DNA of 64,000 nucleotides from Hygrocybe punicea (Eukaryota; Basidiomycota; Agaricomycetes; Agaricales; Hygrophoraceae): positions 7,936,001 to 8,000,000 of the forward strand of contig OY744463.1 in the NCBI GenBank assembly GCA_963556145.1, written 5' to 3'. Below are positions 1 through 11,600 of the stretch, one piece after another (position 1 is the stretch's first letter; every line of letters begins with the position of its first letter). The position numbers and the translations under genes were made by a program. The notes beneath the pieces are model-generated. The model saw only the letters and a list, made by a program, of their open reading frames with translations. It was not told the DNA's origin and did not search any database.

Positions 1-91
1 GATCGCAAATCGTGTTCATTGAAAGTGAGTACATACCAGTGTTTACATGCACAGACCATGCTGACCATCTCGTGCAAGCCAATTTTACAGG

Positions 92-3000
92 TAAGGTCCA
101 ACGCCGTGGGCGACCGCATAGCGCAATGATATCCGGGGCCGGCGTTGGTCCAAAACACAGTCGTGGATGACCCAAGAAGGCAGTCGACGCAAACCAACCA
201 GTTCTTGAGAAACGACCACGGGGCTGTCCCCCAAAGCCCTGTTTGCCATCTGGTGAGTGCGTTGTCACAACGGTGAGCCTCTATATATGTTTTCGAACAG
301 CTGATTCTCAATATTATCTGAAATAGCATACAGCAGAGCCGGCGCCGCTAATATTCATGCAACCTCCCCTTCATCCTCGCCCAACTCTCCTCACCTGTCC
401 CAGGGGCCCTTTACGCCAGACATCCATACAAGAATGGTCCACACCTGGCAATTCCAACCCCGTTATCAATGTAGGCACCACAACCCGCACTGCATTTCCC
501 TCTACTCCTCTCCCCTCTGGACAAGCCCGGTCCACCTGCTACATCATCCCTGAACCGGATTTGAACCGTGTGATTGATGGATTTGATGGAGCCAAGGAGG
601 AATTATTTGGCTTATCGGGGAACGGCGAAGGTGACAAGGATGACGGTGGGGAGGATGAAAGTGATGACGAAGATGAAACACAACCCCAATGGCGACAAAA
701 GCCGTTGCTGAGAGGTGTTGCAGAGGTGTATGAGAGACACCTTGAGTACCTCAAGCAGGCTTCTCGCAACGGTACGACTCGACTCTATGATACCTTGCAT
801 ACTTTCTGGTTACCCCACAAAAGTAACTATTTCTTACTCCATGGCACTGCAAAACCACAGCCTTCACGGCTCTACAATCCCTGCTTCTTTTTCTGGGATC
901 CGGACACCCTTGTCTCAGGAGGACTTTGCTGTCCATTGTGCAAGTCCCATCTTGCATGCCATGGCTTTACACGCCCATGACGTGTTGTTGATCTTTCCGA
1001 TTGCTATTACATCATTGGCCAGCGGCATTGATGCCGACACTGCAAGCACCCCAAGTCTGGAAAAGCTACAGTGACATTTAATAGCTGGGACCGCCGCATC
1101 ACCAATATGCTTCCCCCAGAGCTGGCATCGGAATTTCCTGTGGAACTTAGTCACCGCAATGCCATTAGCTCCAAAGTTTTTCAACTTATGTGGACCTGTT
1201 TCAACTATGGCATCGGTTCAAAGCAGTTCTCCCATATCCTCAGGATCCTACATCGCCGTCACTTTTCCCAGCTTCACATTCAATATCTTGAGGGCATCAT
1301 TGCTCGAAGCAAAAGCACTGTATTGTGCAATGACCTGACCTCGACCTATGAGGCTTTCAGTGGATTTGCTGATCCCCATGGATATGGCGGATTAATTCCA
1401 AGCTCAAGCTGGCTATGTAAAATGTATGACGAGTTTATTGAATGGCACAGTCCAGAGATCCATCAGCATATGTCTATGCTGATGGCAGAGGTTTGCGGAA
1501 TTGACCACAGTCACAAGGTGAGCTCCCATTCATGATCTCGTTATGTGAAATAAATGAAGAAATTGTAGATTACCAAGCAGATTGCAAAAGTTAATGGCGA
1601 GCTGGTGTTCTCCGGAGCCTTGAATCTCACCAATGAGTGGAGTCAAGAAATATGCATCATTGGAAGTCTTCAAGCTACTGTCCATGGCCCAAGTTGTTAC
1701 CCATGATACTGCAACCGGAATAAATGGTGTTTGTGCCGCTATTCTGAGTGACCTTGACACTGCTACTGGAGATACACCACTTGTTGTTGGTCTTGACACC
1801 GAATGGAACTATTCCACCGGAAAACATGGCACTCAACAACCGATATCAGTTGTGCAAATTGCATATCATAATTGGGTTGATATCTTCCAGGTATGCTGCC
1901 ACTTTCATATTATATTTTCCAAGCTTCATATGAGAACATATAGATTTCTGGTCTTCGTGGAAATTTACCACTCGTGATGCAGAGACTGCTGAGCTCAGCA
2001 CAGATCCACAAGGTCGGACGAAATATCAATCAAGACCTACACCGGCTGGAGTCCGAATGTCATTCAACCGTACCATTTGTTGGTGGTATTGAGCTTGCAA
2101 GGCTTGCTAAGGACCGTGGTGTTATCACCGATGCCCGCCTAGGACTTAAAGACATTTGTGCTGCTGTTTTGCAGAAATGTCTTGATAAGTCTGATGGCAT
2201 ACGTTCACATTCAGACTGGAGCAGTGCTGAACTTTCAGAGGAGCAGATCCAATATGCAGCGCAAGATGTCTACATCTCCCTGCAGATTTATTCCTGCCTT
2301 ATCCAAATTGTCAAGCCATCTCCGCTTTTGCCCACAGCACTTCCAGGCACCTGTATCTCTTTGCTCCAGGATGATGGGGTGTGCATAGCCACGGGAATCC
2401 TCTCCCTTGCTCCTCGTTCGGCCACCTGTGCCGGAATCAATATAACAAAAACCCGTGAACGCATCACTGTGGAAAAAGTACTTGTTCCTGGTGCTATTCT
2501 CCCATTTCATGATCAGGCATTGCAAGAATTTGGTAACCCCCCATTTGACATTGTTGCGAAGAAGAACAAGCTCACCACACGACCTGACAAACTCTCCCCT
2601 CCGTTGCTTTCAAATCCTTTACATCCACCATTAACATCATCAGACTCTGCCTTGGATGCTCAGGGTGAATCCGAGATTGCAGATTTTCTTTCTGAGGCCA
2701 TACCGATGGACAATAGTTTGGGAGAAGATGTGGATGATCTGGATAGTGACCATGAAGACGTGGAGCCAAGTCTTGCCAATGCAGATCTTGATCCGGAGAT
2801 TGTTGAAGAGTTGGATAAATGTCTGGTAGCTGCACCAACTTCATGGTCCCCTCTTATTCGCAGTCATGTTCTCATGGATGCATGGCATGCAATGGCTCCC
2901 ATCAAGGTTCCAAAAAACCATGGCTTCCATTGTACCTTTGCAAGGGCACTGAGAGATGCTATCTTTGTCCCTGACCAGCATGACAGGGAGCAAATTTCAG

Positions 3001-4723
3001 CTTACCTTGAGAGCCAGAACTCAAGCTGGGAATTCATGCTACGGACAAAAGCAAAATGGCTGTGGCAGAGGTGTAAACGCATTATCCCACCACCTGAACA
3101 ACTGTATCCTGCTGTTTCGATGGTTTTTCAGACCTTTGGACCATTATGAGATGCTGCAACTAATGCACCACTCTTCAATGCTCGGGCTGTGAAAGATGCA
3201 AATAATGTCCTCAAGCTCATACAGGGTGGACTGCTGTCTGATCCCATTGGCATCAATCTGTATGCTCAGATGGGAGTTGACAAACAAAATGGCAATTTAC
3301 CACTATATCGATGCTGGCGTGGGACCAACACTGCAGAGGGTGGTGTCCACCATTCTGTATGAAGGTGACTCCCGATCTCAGGAGCATCTCCTAGGCATGC
3401 AGTAGCCTGTCTTCGTGATTTTTGTCTCATGCACAACTTGATGGTGAGTGTTATATGCTTGATTATGCACAGTCGAGCTGCCTGCTGATATTTTTTGCAG
3501 GTTGGGACATTTAATCAAACAGGAACTATGTACACCAACCATTTTGATGTGTGGTTGATCAATCGGGAGCAATCCCTCATTGAGCAAACCCATGAGCTGG
3601 CTCCTGACTCAATTCAGCTCACGGGTTGGGTCAATGGAGATCTCTACACATGATCAAATGAAACCATCGGTATCCTCCCAATACCTGACAGTACATGTGG
3701 TTCTGCTGACATGCTAGCATTCAACCCTATTACCAACAACAAAAATAAACAGTTTTTTCTGGCTCGAGAACAGGGTACAAAATTTGCAGTCATATCAGTT
3801 CACACAAAGGAAGAGCGAGCCTTATTCCAGAAGCTCATGCAAGACTATCTCACTGCTCAAAAACCTGATTGGAGACTGGGCACGCAATTCTGGAACCGTG
3901 AGGCAAATGGTCAAACAATTTTCTACAAGGTATGTCTTGTCTTTCAAGCTTTGAGATAATTCTCTACAGTTTTAATGGTGCCACACAGCTGCCAGAGCAC
4001 TTACAAGCATATCACACAAAGTGGCTGAAGTTCGTGAATGAGAACATCTCAATTGCTCAAGTAACAGCCAAGATATGAAGCCTTGAAAAGAGATTTCGGG
4101 CACCTGAACGCTCAAACGAGGCCCCAAGACTCTCCCATACCAATATACCAACCGGTCCTCCTAATTTCCGCCCACCCAATCTGCACCATCCCATTCCCAT
4201 GATTGAATCTCACTACGAATCTGTCATTTATGATTTACATCCAGCCGGCATGTCATTCCGGGACCTTGAAACTTGTGAATCACAGTTTTCAGGGCTTCTT
4301 CATGGTGCATGTGGTTCTGGGAACTCGCCGACAGCACCGGCTCATAATACTGTGGAGGAAAGATATTCAGCAAACGGAAATCATCCAGCTGACAATGAAA
4401 CTGATCAATTTTCAAATAGTACACTGCACACACCCAACCTGCCCAATCTGTCACATTCCCAGACCCCAATTCCACTTGAACCACAACCCGGCAAAAAACG
4501 CAAAGTTGCCGGACAGGGTGGTCGTGTCTCAGGTCCAAAAAAACCTCGGAGGTGCACCAAGTGTCATGTTGAAGGGTGTGCCGGACGAAGGTCAGCTCAA
4601 CATTGCAGGAGCATGTGTGCTGACTGTGGCCGAAGAGAGTGTCCAGGCCAGAACAGCAAGTATCCCGAGAAACCCTGCAACGTTGGTTGGGAATATTCCA
4701 GGAACATCAGACAGGCTGCCTAG
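92..4723 (+). pseudogene. DUF6729 / 3'-5' exonuclease fusion protein, decayed
   Basis: Multi-exon gene of a family that is multicopy in mushrooms. An exon at about 92-252 encodes AT-hook-like basic words (RPRG, and RG-stop-PKK at 168-170) and ends in gtgagt. The block from 357 to about 1515 reads as the DUF6729-like part, with CPLC and CRHC pairs that look like a zinc site. From about 1790 a DEDDy exonuclease follows: DTEW (Exo I), VGRNINQDLHRL (Exo II, about 2010) and YAAQD (Exo III, about 2255). The 3' part (2880-4080) carries the family's extended C-terminal region, and 4540-4690 encodes a Cys-rich zinc-knuckle-like tail. In-frame TGA codons interrupt it at 168-170, 978-980, 1029-1031 and 3651-3653, and a segment between DUF6729 and the exonuclease seems missing. 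The family probably acts on nucleic acid; whether it is mobile is not shown here. Confidence 0.75.
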
Positions 4724-5829
4724 AAGAGTAAAGAAAACTCACAGTGAAGTGGGAAAGAGTGTGTGAATGAGACAGAAGGGGAGGGGGAGCAAGCATTGGG
4801 CCAGCGAGAGAGCGAGAAGACAGCTGTTATTATGATGTTACAGGTTACTACAGTCATGTGCTGGTTACTACATCACGTGCCGGTTACTAACCACAAACAC
4901 CAAAACCGAGCTGTAATGTGAGACCTATTTGGATATGAACATTGCAGCAAATGCCGAGTTTGGTCATGTTTATGCTCTCACGCTAACAAAAGCCCAATAG
5001 CACACCGAACAATAAGCACCCAGCCACCCATGTAAGCTTTATTTTGATTTTTCTATTTGATTCTAACATGATCCCAGCCACAACCACAACATTGACTGCA
5101 AACACCATGACTGACACAAACCTCCAAACATTCACCTGTTCCATCTCAAATGTGCCCACAACAAACAAATGTGAATGCAGTGTTGATAAGATAAAACATG
5201 CACCACCCCCTCTGCTACTTAGTATGTTTTTTTTTGCTATCTTAGTGTGGGGCATGGCGCTACTAATACCCCAACCAAACCTCCCACCAAAAAAATGTAA
5301 CTCTAAGCCCCACACCTATTGACCCTGTTGGGAATAGTGGCCCAATAGTTGCGGAAAGGATTAGTAATCCATATCACATGACCCCAGAACTCAAAACACA
5401 CTGACCAACACCATTGCTTTGTACTTGATGGAAATTTGGATGGTTAAAAACTTGCAAATTTCTCATATGGACAGTGGGATTTGGGTGGATTTAGACAATG
5501 TTGAAGACTCCAAGGCCACAAGTCCACTTTACATGGCAATCAGAGTTGAATACAATAGATGGTGGTACAATTGTGAACAGAGCAGAGACAAGATCATTGG
5601 CAATAAAAGGGACTATGGAGACATATATAAAGTGCAGGATGCCCACAATACAGTTATGAGATTGATTTAGAAGTGAGCCTCAAAAGGAGATTCACAACCC
5701 ATATAAGACATGAAAACATGACCAAACAACTTGATTATGAATCATAATTGATGCCATCATCACATGATAAATAGAAGCCAAACTCGGACTAATTTCCCAC
5801 ACTCGTGTTTTCTTGGCTTAGACTCGAGA
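4724..5829. other. Gene-poor spacer
   Basis: AT-rich sequence after the exonuclease pseudogene. Short open stretches exist on both strands, but none has a recognisable domain, a convincing start or splice sites. No repeat structure was seen. Confidence 0.5.
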
Positions 5830-6442
5830 TGTGTGATTACAAAGCGAGAGGGAGAAACTAGGGATAGAGTGCTAGTGATAGTGATCTCTAGTCCAAAAAG
5901 GTTTTTGGGGGAAATCAAGAGATGAGGAAATGGGGGCTAGAACGAGAGAGAGAGTCCTACATTTACTCAAAACCCAATCTGGGTTGTGCTGAACAGGCAG
6001 AGACGATCTGCCCAAACGGCACGGTGATACACAGAGAGATAGTCTAAGTGTGATGTGCAAGGACTGATCCAAGGGAGGTCTCGAGCTCAGCAGAGATGGG
6101 GGAAAAAGGGGAATCTAATCTATTTTGTTTTTACTTGTTGTGCTACAATAAGTACATAACAAAAACTAACTAATAAAATAGGTGATTCGGACCTCAGCCA
6201 TGCAGCATGCATATCAACGGACAAGAGAAAAAACAACAATCACTAACAAAGGGGAGAGGTGGGTGGGCCAAGAGACGATAGATCTGGATGAGAGGGGAGC
6301 GTCGTGACGGTGCCTGATCTGGGGAGAAAGATGATGACCCAGATCAGGTCGCTGCCTTATAAAGGCAGCTCGCGGAGTTTAGATGTCACGCCGCGACACG
6401 AGTCCGTGCACTCCTCATGTGTTCTGAGTGCGCCAAATTAAC
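5830..6442 (-). mobile_element. LTR-like fragment (possible solo LTR)
   Basis: On the minus strand the sequence opens with TGTGTTAATTTGGCGCACTC at 6442, has a TATAA-like box (ctttataaggcagc) near 6355-6365, and directly downstream a perfect 11-base inverted repeat (CCTGATCTGGG / CCCAGATCAGG, about 6312-6348). This layout resembles the U3-R boundary of a fungal LTR retrotransposon. The distal end and a target-site duplication were not found, so the left limit is a guess. No gag or pol reading frame is beside it. Confidence 0.35.
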
Positions 6443-7364
6443 ACATATTCCCCCCCCAACTTGCATGGACTCTTTCTCCACAACCGGTTTGCCAATTTCT
6501 TAGAAAATTGGTACAGAGCACCTCAGTAGTGTTCCCAATGGATTGCCAACTTAAATCTGCAACAATTTCATGTCCCAGATTTGTATATATATACATAGAA
6601 CACTGGTATAATCCCCAAACCACAGACTGAATGGTTTGGTCTCCACTGGAAATTCCCAAACCAAAACCAAGACCAGCAGTTTTGGTTCAGTCTAAACCAG
6701 GTTTGGATCGGTCTGAGACCAAACTTCCCCAACACTATGTGGAACCTCTGCTTCAGCATCATGAGGCTGTGACAAACTGGCCTGAATATTAGCATTTCAG
6801 CTCTGCATCAAAAGAACCCAAACACCCACAGAACATTTATATATTCAGTCCCATCCACTTCCTAATAGAGTGGCTGGTTATTGTTAAAATCCCTAATGCC
6901 CAAATTGTAAGCAAGCCAATTTATGAGTGCACCATTATTCCCATGCTTACATTTTTTATGCCAACAAAAGCTCAAATTGTGGGGGAGAGAATTGAATGCA
7001 ACAGCCAATTTATATCAAAGCAAATGTGCCAGTTGTATGCCCAATGAGTACCCAGTTAGTTGCTCCTTCTCCCATATGATAGGAATTTGGGCGTATTCAG
7101 TCACAATGTGTGTTACGTTTCCAGCTCCGCTTCCAACCCCGATGCCCATTCCGATACCCACCATGACGATTCTGCACTGCACACCTTCCTTTTTCATTTC
7201 TTTTTGTCCTTTGTCTTCTTTTCATTGTCATTGTTTCTTCTTTTGGACATCCTTGTATTTTCTTGTTCTTGTTCTCTTCTTTCCCTTCTGCTAGAACAAT
7301 CCAGACTGACCATGGACATATCCCACGTGACCTTGCTGTACCCGAATAGTCTCCTTGCCGACGG
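6443..7364. other. Spacer without recognisable gene
   Basis: Mixed AT-rich and pyrimidine-rich sequence. The short open frames on both strands show no domain or family resemblance. A pyrimidine-rich stretch from about 7180 to 7300 precedes the membrane-protein relic. Confidence 0.45.
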
Positions 7365-8115
7365 ATGTCACCGACATTGTCTTTTCCCTTCGATATCTTG
7401 TTTACGCTATCCCACGACAAACCGATCACAATGGCTGTACTCCCGAAACAGCTCATTACCGTAATTATCATTGGCAGCATCGCCATCACCTTCCTGATCG
7501 GTTTCTACCTTGTTATGATCTATCTTTGGCATCGGCACCGAAACCCTTCCACCATTGATACTTCTGACTTCCACCTCAACAATATATCGACACGTAATTG
7601 ACAATTGCCATTCCCGGATATTTGGTTTCCATATTCGTACCCTGTGCCCACCATTATCCTCCCTGACGATCCGACGACATTCCTCACCTGCATGCGAACT
7701 CTGAACAATCCCCGATCACGGGACATTTCACTGTTCTCTCTAATCCGACCATTGCCGAAGCACATTCTTTTGGACTTCGACCACAGACCATACGACTTCC
7801 CAAACAGTGAACCAACCCCTATCGCATATTGTTCGCATGACACCACTTCAATGCAGTACCCGACGACTTGTTCCCACAGCTTGTCACTCATGCCATGACT
7901 CGAAACCTGGACCCACATTCATTTATCCTTTTCCATCTTTCATCTTGATACCTCCCACACTCGTTTACAATGATACCCTTTCTTGGACGAATACCGACAT
8001 CACGTGGACCTTCTTGTTCCACAAACAGGACAAGACATCACTCCTCGATACGTCATTGACACAGACATCGTCATCCGGTACAGCTTATGCTGTTCACATG
8101 TCTGACCTCGACTAG
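7365..8115 (+). pseudogene. Single-pass membrane protein relic
   Basis: One reading frame runs from about 7365 to 8110 with in-frame stops only at TGA (7599-7601 and again near 7896 and 8100). The first block has one strongly hydrophobic segment, rich in Ile, Leu and Val and beginning LITVIIIGSIAITFL, followed by basic YLWHRHRN, the pattern of a single transmembrane helix. The later part is rich in Pro, Asp and His. No family was recognised. It could also be non-coding sequence with a chance hydrophobic run; the shared frame across the TGA codons is the main argument for a former gene. Confidence 0.3.
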
Positions 8116-8897
8116 CCCACTGTCCTAGTTGGTTTTTTCCTCTATACATTCCTTCATTTTCTTTCATACCAACCTTGCCACTATATCCACGCTACCTCAA
8201 GACACTCTCATCACCAACCCCACACTGGACGATACCCATCTTCGACCCGACCGTGCAATGCACTTGCCAAACTGCACACTTGCCCGTTACAGCAAGTGTA
8301 GACCCTGAATTGGCAATTCTGCATGTCACATGATCTGATGACAAATCATCCGAGTCATCCGGACCTCTTCTATCCTCAACGACACCCGGGCCTCCAGTTG
8401 GATCGCGAGAACATCGACATGAGGACGCCTCATGTACGCCTCATGGTGAACACATGGTAGAGTTGGACATGTTGTGGCTTCATGGTTGTATTTCTATTTA
8501 CCTCCCCTCAAGACCAGTCACTATATATACTGTTCTTGTTGTTGGTTCGGACTTTTTCTTCTTTTCCTTTCTTTACGTTTAGTCTGGTTCTTGGGGCAGA
8601 CTCATCTTGTTTTGGGTAACCCCCACGGCTCGCAATGACATTAGACCTTGACCCCCCCTTCTTAGCAGTGTTGTCTTAGCTGTAAGCAACAATGAAAGCT
8701 GCTGTTCTCTCCTCTGGAAGCCGATCCCCTGTTAAGTTGATTGTTGCCGGAGCCCGCTGCAGAAGCGATCCGTAACAATGTGACAGATTGGGTGCAAGGC
8801 GTGCAAATCGTGTCCACTATATCACGTACTAAATTGGCATAACATATAACACATGTAATGACTTCATTTTTGCTCTCAGGGACTACAGAAATCATGT
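8116..8897. other. Spacer with TATA-like and pyrimidine-rich motifs
   Basis: No gene was recognised. A TATA-like ctatatatac lies near 8520, followed by a pyrimidine-rich run and C-tracts near 8620-8660, which resembles LTR or promoter sequence. No matching second copy or target duplication was found to prove an LTR. Confidence 0.35.
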
Positions 8898-9292
8898 GCG
8901 ACCACTCAGGACCCCGGAATATCTGTACTAAGGCCAGATCAGAAAATCCCAAATTCTGGATTCTCATGTCCGGATGAAAATCCACTTTTTTTTGCCTTTT
9001 GTCTGGATGTTGAACTGGCCTGACAGTCGCCAGAGGTCAAATTTTGTGTGGATTGGCGATATGGCCTACCAAAAAGCCAGATATATGGGTATATTTTATT
9101 GTTTATGCTGGCTATCCTCTGTTGTCTGGATACCCTTGCGGATTCTGTCCGGATTTTGTTCTGGCCGTCCAGGGCCTCAAGCCTGATTTTGTCTGGATGC
9201 GAAGTGGCCTTCCGCCGATTTGGCCCAAATTTTTCCAGATTATGATCTGGCCTTAGTACAAATATTCCGGGGTCCTGACCACTCTCGTGGTC
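8898..9292. mobile_element. Fold-back / MITE-like element
   Basis: The 34 bases at 8908-8941 match the reverse complement of 9243-9276 with one mismatch (aggaccccggaa... on the left, ...ttccggggtcct on the right). The match extends outward through GACCACTC, with an extra small palindrome (gaccactctcgtggtc) on the right side. The interior (about 300 bases) has no gene and repeats tctgga and ggcc words. This is the structure of a short non-autonomous DNA transposon. A target-site duplication was not clear. Confidence 0.6.
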
Positions 9293-9397
9293 ACATCATG
9301 TGGCGGCCACGCGGCTAAACGTGGCTGCACCCATGCGAGACCTGTCAAAATCCACTTGTGAAAACTAGATGGTACCCGAGCATTGCTGCGGTATTAG

Positions 9398-9512
9398 TTA
9401 TTTTATTTTATTTTATTTTATCATGTGTGTGATTTTTATTTTATTTTATTTTATTTTATTGTAAATTTATTTCCTACAGGGTGAATTTATTTTATTTTAT
9501 TTTATTTTATTA
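9398..9512. repeat. TTTTA microsatellite tracts
   Basis: Three runs of the pentamer TTTTA, separated by short unique linkers (catgtgtgtgattt and gtaaatttatttcctacagg). A simple AT-rich satellite with no coding content. Confidence 0.85.
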
Positions 9513-9608
9513 GTTTTCAATTTATGTTCTGTTTTCCATCGATTTTTGTATTCAATGGTCTGATGTTTGTGAGTGAAGCAAACAAACACCCGTGGCGGCT
9601 ACTGATAA

Positions 9609-9752
9609 CAGTGTTACATGCTTTTTGTGCCACTGATGTTTGTTCGCTTCGCTCACAAACAGCCGTAGCACCCGTCCTGCAGTGTTACATGCTTTTGTGC
9701 CACTGATGTTTGTTCGCTTCGCTCACAAACACCTGTAGCACCCCGTTCTCCA
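9609..9752. repeat. Two 71-bp tandem units with TTCGC palindromes
   Basis: Units start at 9609 and 9680 (cagtgttacatgctttt...). Each holds GTTTGTTCGCTTCGCTCAC, a near-palindromic word with a TTCGC core. A diverged half unit (gtttgtgagtgaagcaaac) lies just upstream at about 9566-9586. Confidence 0.7.
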
Positions 9753-9762
9753 GTGGCTGCTG

Positions 9763-10030
9763 TTTTGAATTTTATTTGAATTTTAACACACTTGTTTAGA
9801 TTATTTTGAATTTATTTGCACATTTTGTACTTATCCGGGCTTGGCTTCGCCTCGCATGTTGCTCCAGGCTGCTCTCTTGAATTTTATTTGAATTTTAACA
9901 CACTTGTTTACATTGTTTTGAATTTATTTGCACATTTTGTACTTATCCCGGCTCGGCTGCGCCTCGCGGTTATAGAAGGGGACAACGGTGGCTCGGCTGC
10001 GCCTCGCATGGCAAAACGTGGCTTACGCGA
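9763..10030. repeat. Direct repeats of about 110 bp with GCTTCGCCTCGC tails
   Basis: The block starting ttgaattttatttgaatttt appears near 9763 and again near 9873. Each copy ends with a G/C-rich word such as ggcttcgcctcgc or ggctgcgcctcgc, a motif that recurs near 9990. AT-rich bodies with G/C-rich hairpin-like tails suggest a small satellite or terminal remnants of mobile elements. Confidence 0.55.
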
Positions 10031-10301
10031 CAAAACGCGAGCATAACCGATCCTCCCACGCCACAGACCCCCCATTGTCCCCTTCCTTTTAGATGCAAGC
10101 AAATGCAAGCAAAACGATAGCAAAATGCGAGCACAACCGAAACCTCCACACCACCACCCCCCCACTGTCCCCTTCCTTCCAGAAGATGAAAGTACCCTTA
10201 TCAATTATCACATAACTCACAACATCCAAAGTGGAATCAAAGCTTGACCACAGGAAAATAAATAACAACGTGCATCAAATATAAAGAATACAAGGGATTT
10301 G

Positions 10302-10323
10302 CTGCGCGCTTCGCGCTGCGCGT
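10302..10323. repeat. G/C-rich hairpin, candidate Helitron 3' terminator
   Basis: The sequence gcgcgcttcgcgc has a GCGCG/CGCGC stem with a three-base loop and sits in an otherwise AT-rich stretch. Helitrons carry such a hairpin about 10 bases before their 3' end, and position and orientation fit the minus-strand element. Confidence 0.45.
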
Positions 10324-10369
10324 CGGATTTTGTCAGAAAGTAGTCAAGGATGTCATTATGATACAAAAA

Positions 10370-10540
10370 AATATGGAGAGGCATAGATTGGAAAGAATAT
10401 ATGAAAAGGGGAGGTCCGGTGATGAAGACGGTGGAGAGGCATATATTGGAAATAATGTACAAAAAGTGGAGGAACGGTTATGAAGAGTGTGGAGAGGCAT
10501 ATATTGGAAAGAATGTCCGAAAAGGTGAGTACCGGTGAAG
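10370..10540. repeat. Three tandem units of about 56 bp near the Helitron 3' end
   Basis: Units share ggagaggcatatattggaaa followed by gaaaagg and a ggtgaagaaga-like tail. They are imperfect copies lying between the accessory gene stop and the terminal hairpin. Confidence 0.65.
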
Positions 10541-10544
10541 AAGA

Positions 10545-11600
10545 CTATTTCGACTTTCGAATCTTTCGAGAAGGTTTGTCATCAGGAATGTCGGAGGGGA
10601 AGTTGTTGGAAGGGAAGTTTTCTTCGGAAGCCAACGTTTCTGAATCTTTCTCAGAATTTTTCTCCGTGAGTTGGAAGGGAGGACATTCGGGAGAAAGGGG
10701 ATCCTGAGGTGAAGGCGAGCGCTTTCGTTTGGAAGAACCTTCTTGAACGTCCGTGCCCCATTTCCATTTGCTCAGTTTGCCTAGTATACACATGATCAAA
10801 AGCGAAGTAGGGCCAGGCATGGAAAACGGACCTTTTGTGGGAGAAGTGGGTTCGGAGGGCGTTTTCAAAAAGGAAATCTCGTGGACATCTATGGGGAGGC
10901 GTTGATTGGCGTACGGTTCACTGTAAATGGTACCGGCAATTGTACACAATGTTCCAAGGAGGGGTGGTTTAAGGTTCTTGAAGCGAGGGTTCATCGTAGG
11001 ATAGCGGGTGCTAACTTTTGTTTCACGGTTGCCGTGAACGGCGTATTGTGTGATGTCAATCGTGAACTGTTTTTCTGAGATCTTCACACCGGCCTCCATG
11101 AAAGTGAATGAGTTTTTAAATAGAGAAGTCGGGGTGTTAGTGCGTACGGGGCCACTTATGATCACGGTGGGAGGAAGGGGCGGAACGCCAGGGGGCATGA
11201 TGTGGAGTTGGAAAGCATCGATTTGGGCGACATATTCATCAGTCGTGTGTCCGTCGCCTACATGTGCGTTGTCTTTCATGGAAGCGAGTTTCCCTTGAAC
11301 ATAGAAGATGGCGTCGTCGGGTGGGTCAGTCGAACCAGGTGGGATAAAATAGTGGAGTAATGTGTATGCACTGAGCCAATCACCAGTTTCAGTTTGACTA
11401 AGTAATAGTTCAGCATCGAAGGTGATTGTTTTCGGTTTCCCATCAAAAATTCGCCGCGCGTTTGTGCAAGGCATGAATCCGAATAGAAAACAACAGCCAG
11501 ACATTGGAAAGATGTGGTGACAGTGTGGAAGTGTCATCATACATTTAAGTCGTTGTGATGCAGTGGAGCATGTGAAACAAAGGGGTCTTAGGTGAGTCAT
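10545..11600 (-). CDS. Helitron accessory protein, OB-fold-like (351 aa)
   Basis: An uninterrupted 351-codon frame downstream of the Rep-helicase gene on the same strand, with a gap of about 360 bases. Residues about 55-160 (around DDAIFYVQGKLASM and DAFQLHIMPPG) and about 190-250 (around GTLCTIAGTIYSEP and LPIDVHEISFL) have the beta-strand and Gly pattern of OB folds. The C-terminus is charged, with two nuclear-localisation-like clusters (SSKRKRSP and PSRKIRKSK). Some Helitrons carry RPA-like single-strand DNA-binding proteins, and similar OB-fold-like proteins seem to accompany mushroom Helitrons. A role in handling single-stranded DNA during rolling-circle transposition is therefore the best guess, but it is inference. 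The true start may be an internal Met. Confidence 0.6.
   Translation of the reverse strand: MTHLRPLCFTCSTASQRLKCMMTLPHCHHIFPMSGCCFLFGFMPCTNARRIFDGKPKTITFDAELLLSQTETGDWLSAYTLLHYFIPPGSTDPPDDAIFYVQGKLASMKDNAHVGDGHTTDEYVAQIDAFQLHIMPPGVPPLPPTVIISGPVRTNTPTSLFKNSFTFMEAGVKISEKQFTIDITQYAVHGNRETKVSTRYPTMNPRFKNLKPPLLGTLCTIAGTIYSEPYANQRLPIDVHEISFLKTPSEPTSPTKGPFSMPGPTSLLIMCILGKLSKWKWGTDVQEGSSKRKRSPSPQDPLSPECPPFQLTEKNSEKDSETLASEENFPSNNFPSDIPDDKPSRKIRKSK

Noticed and set aside
4983..5322. Frames on both strands with a hydrophobic segment as small membrane genes
   Set aside because: Both strands are open over the same AT-rich DNA, with no other coding signal.
8320..8660. Solo LTR with TATA box and pyrimidine tract
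   Set aside because: No TG...CA ends with matching target duplication or second copy could be found, so it is only described as a spacer.
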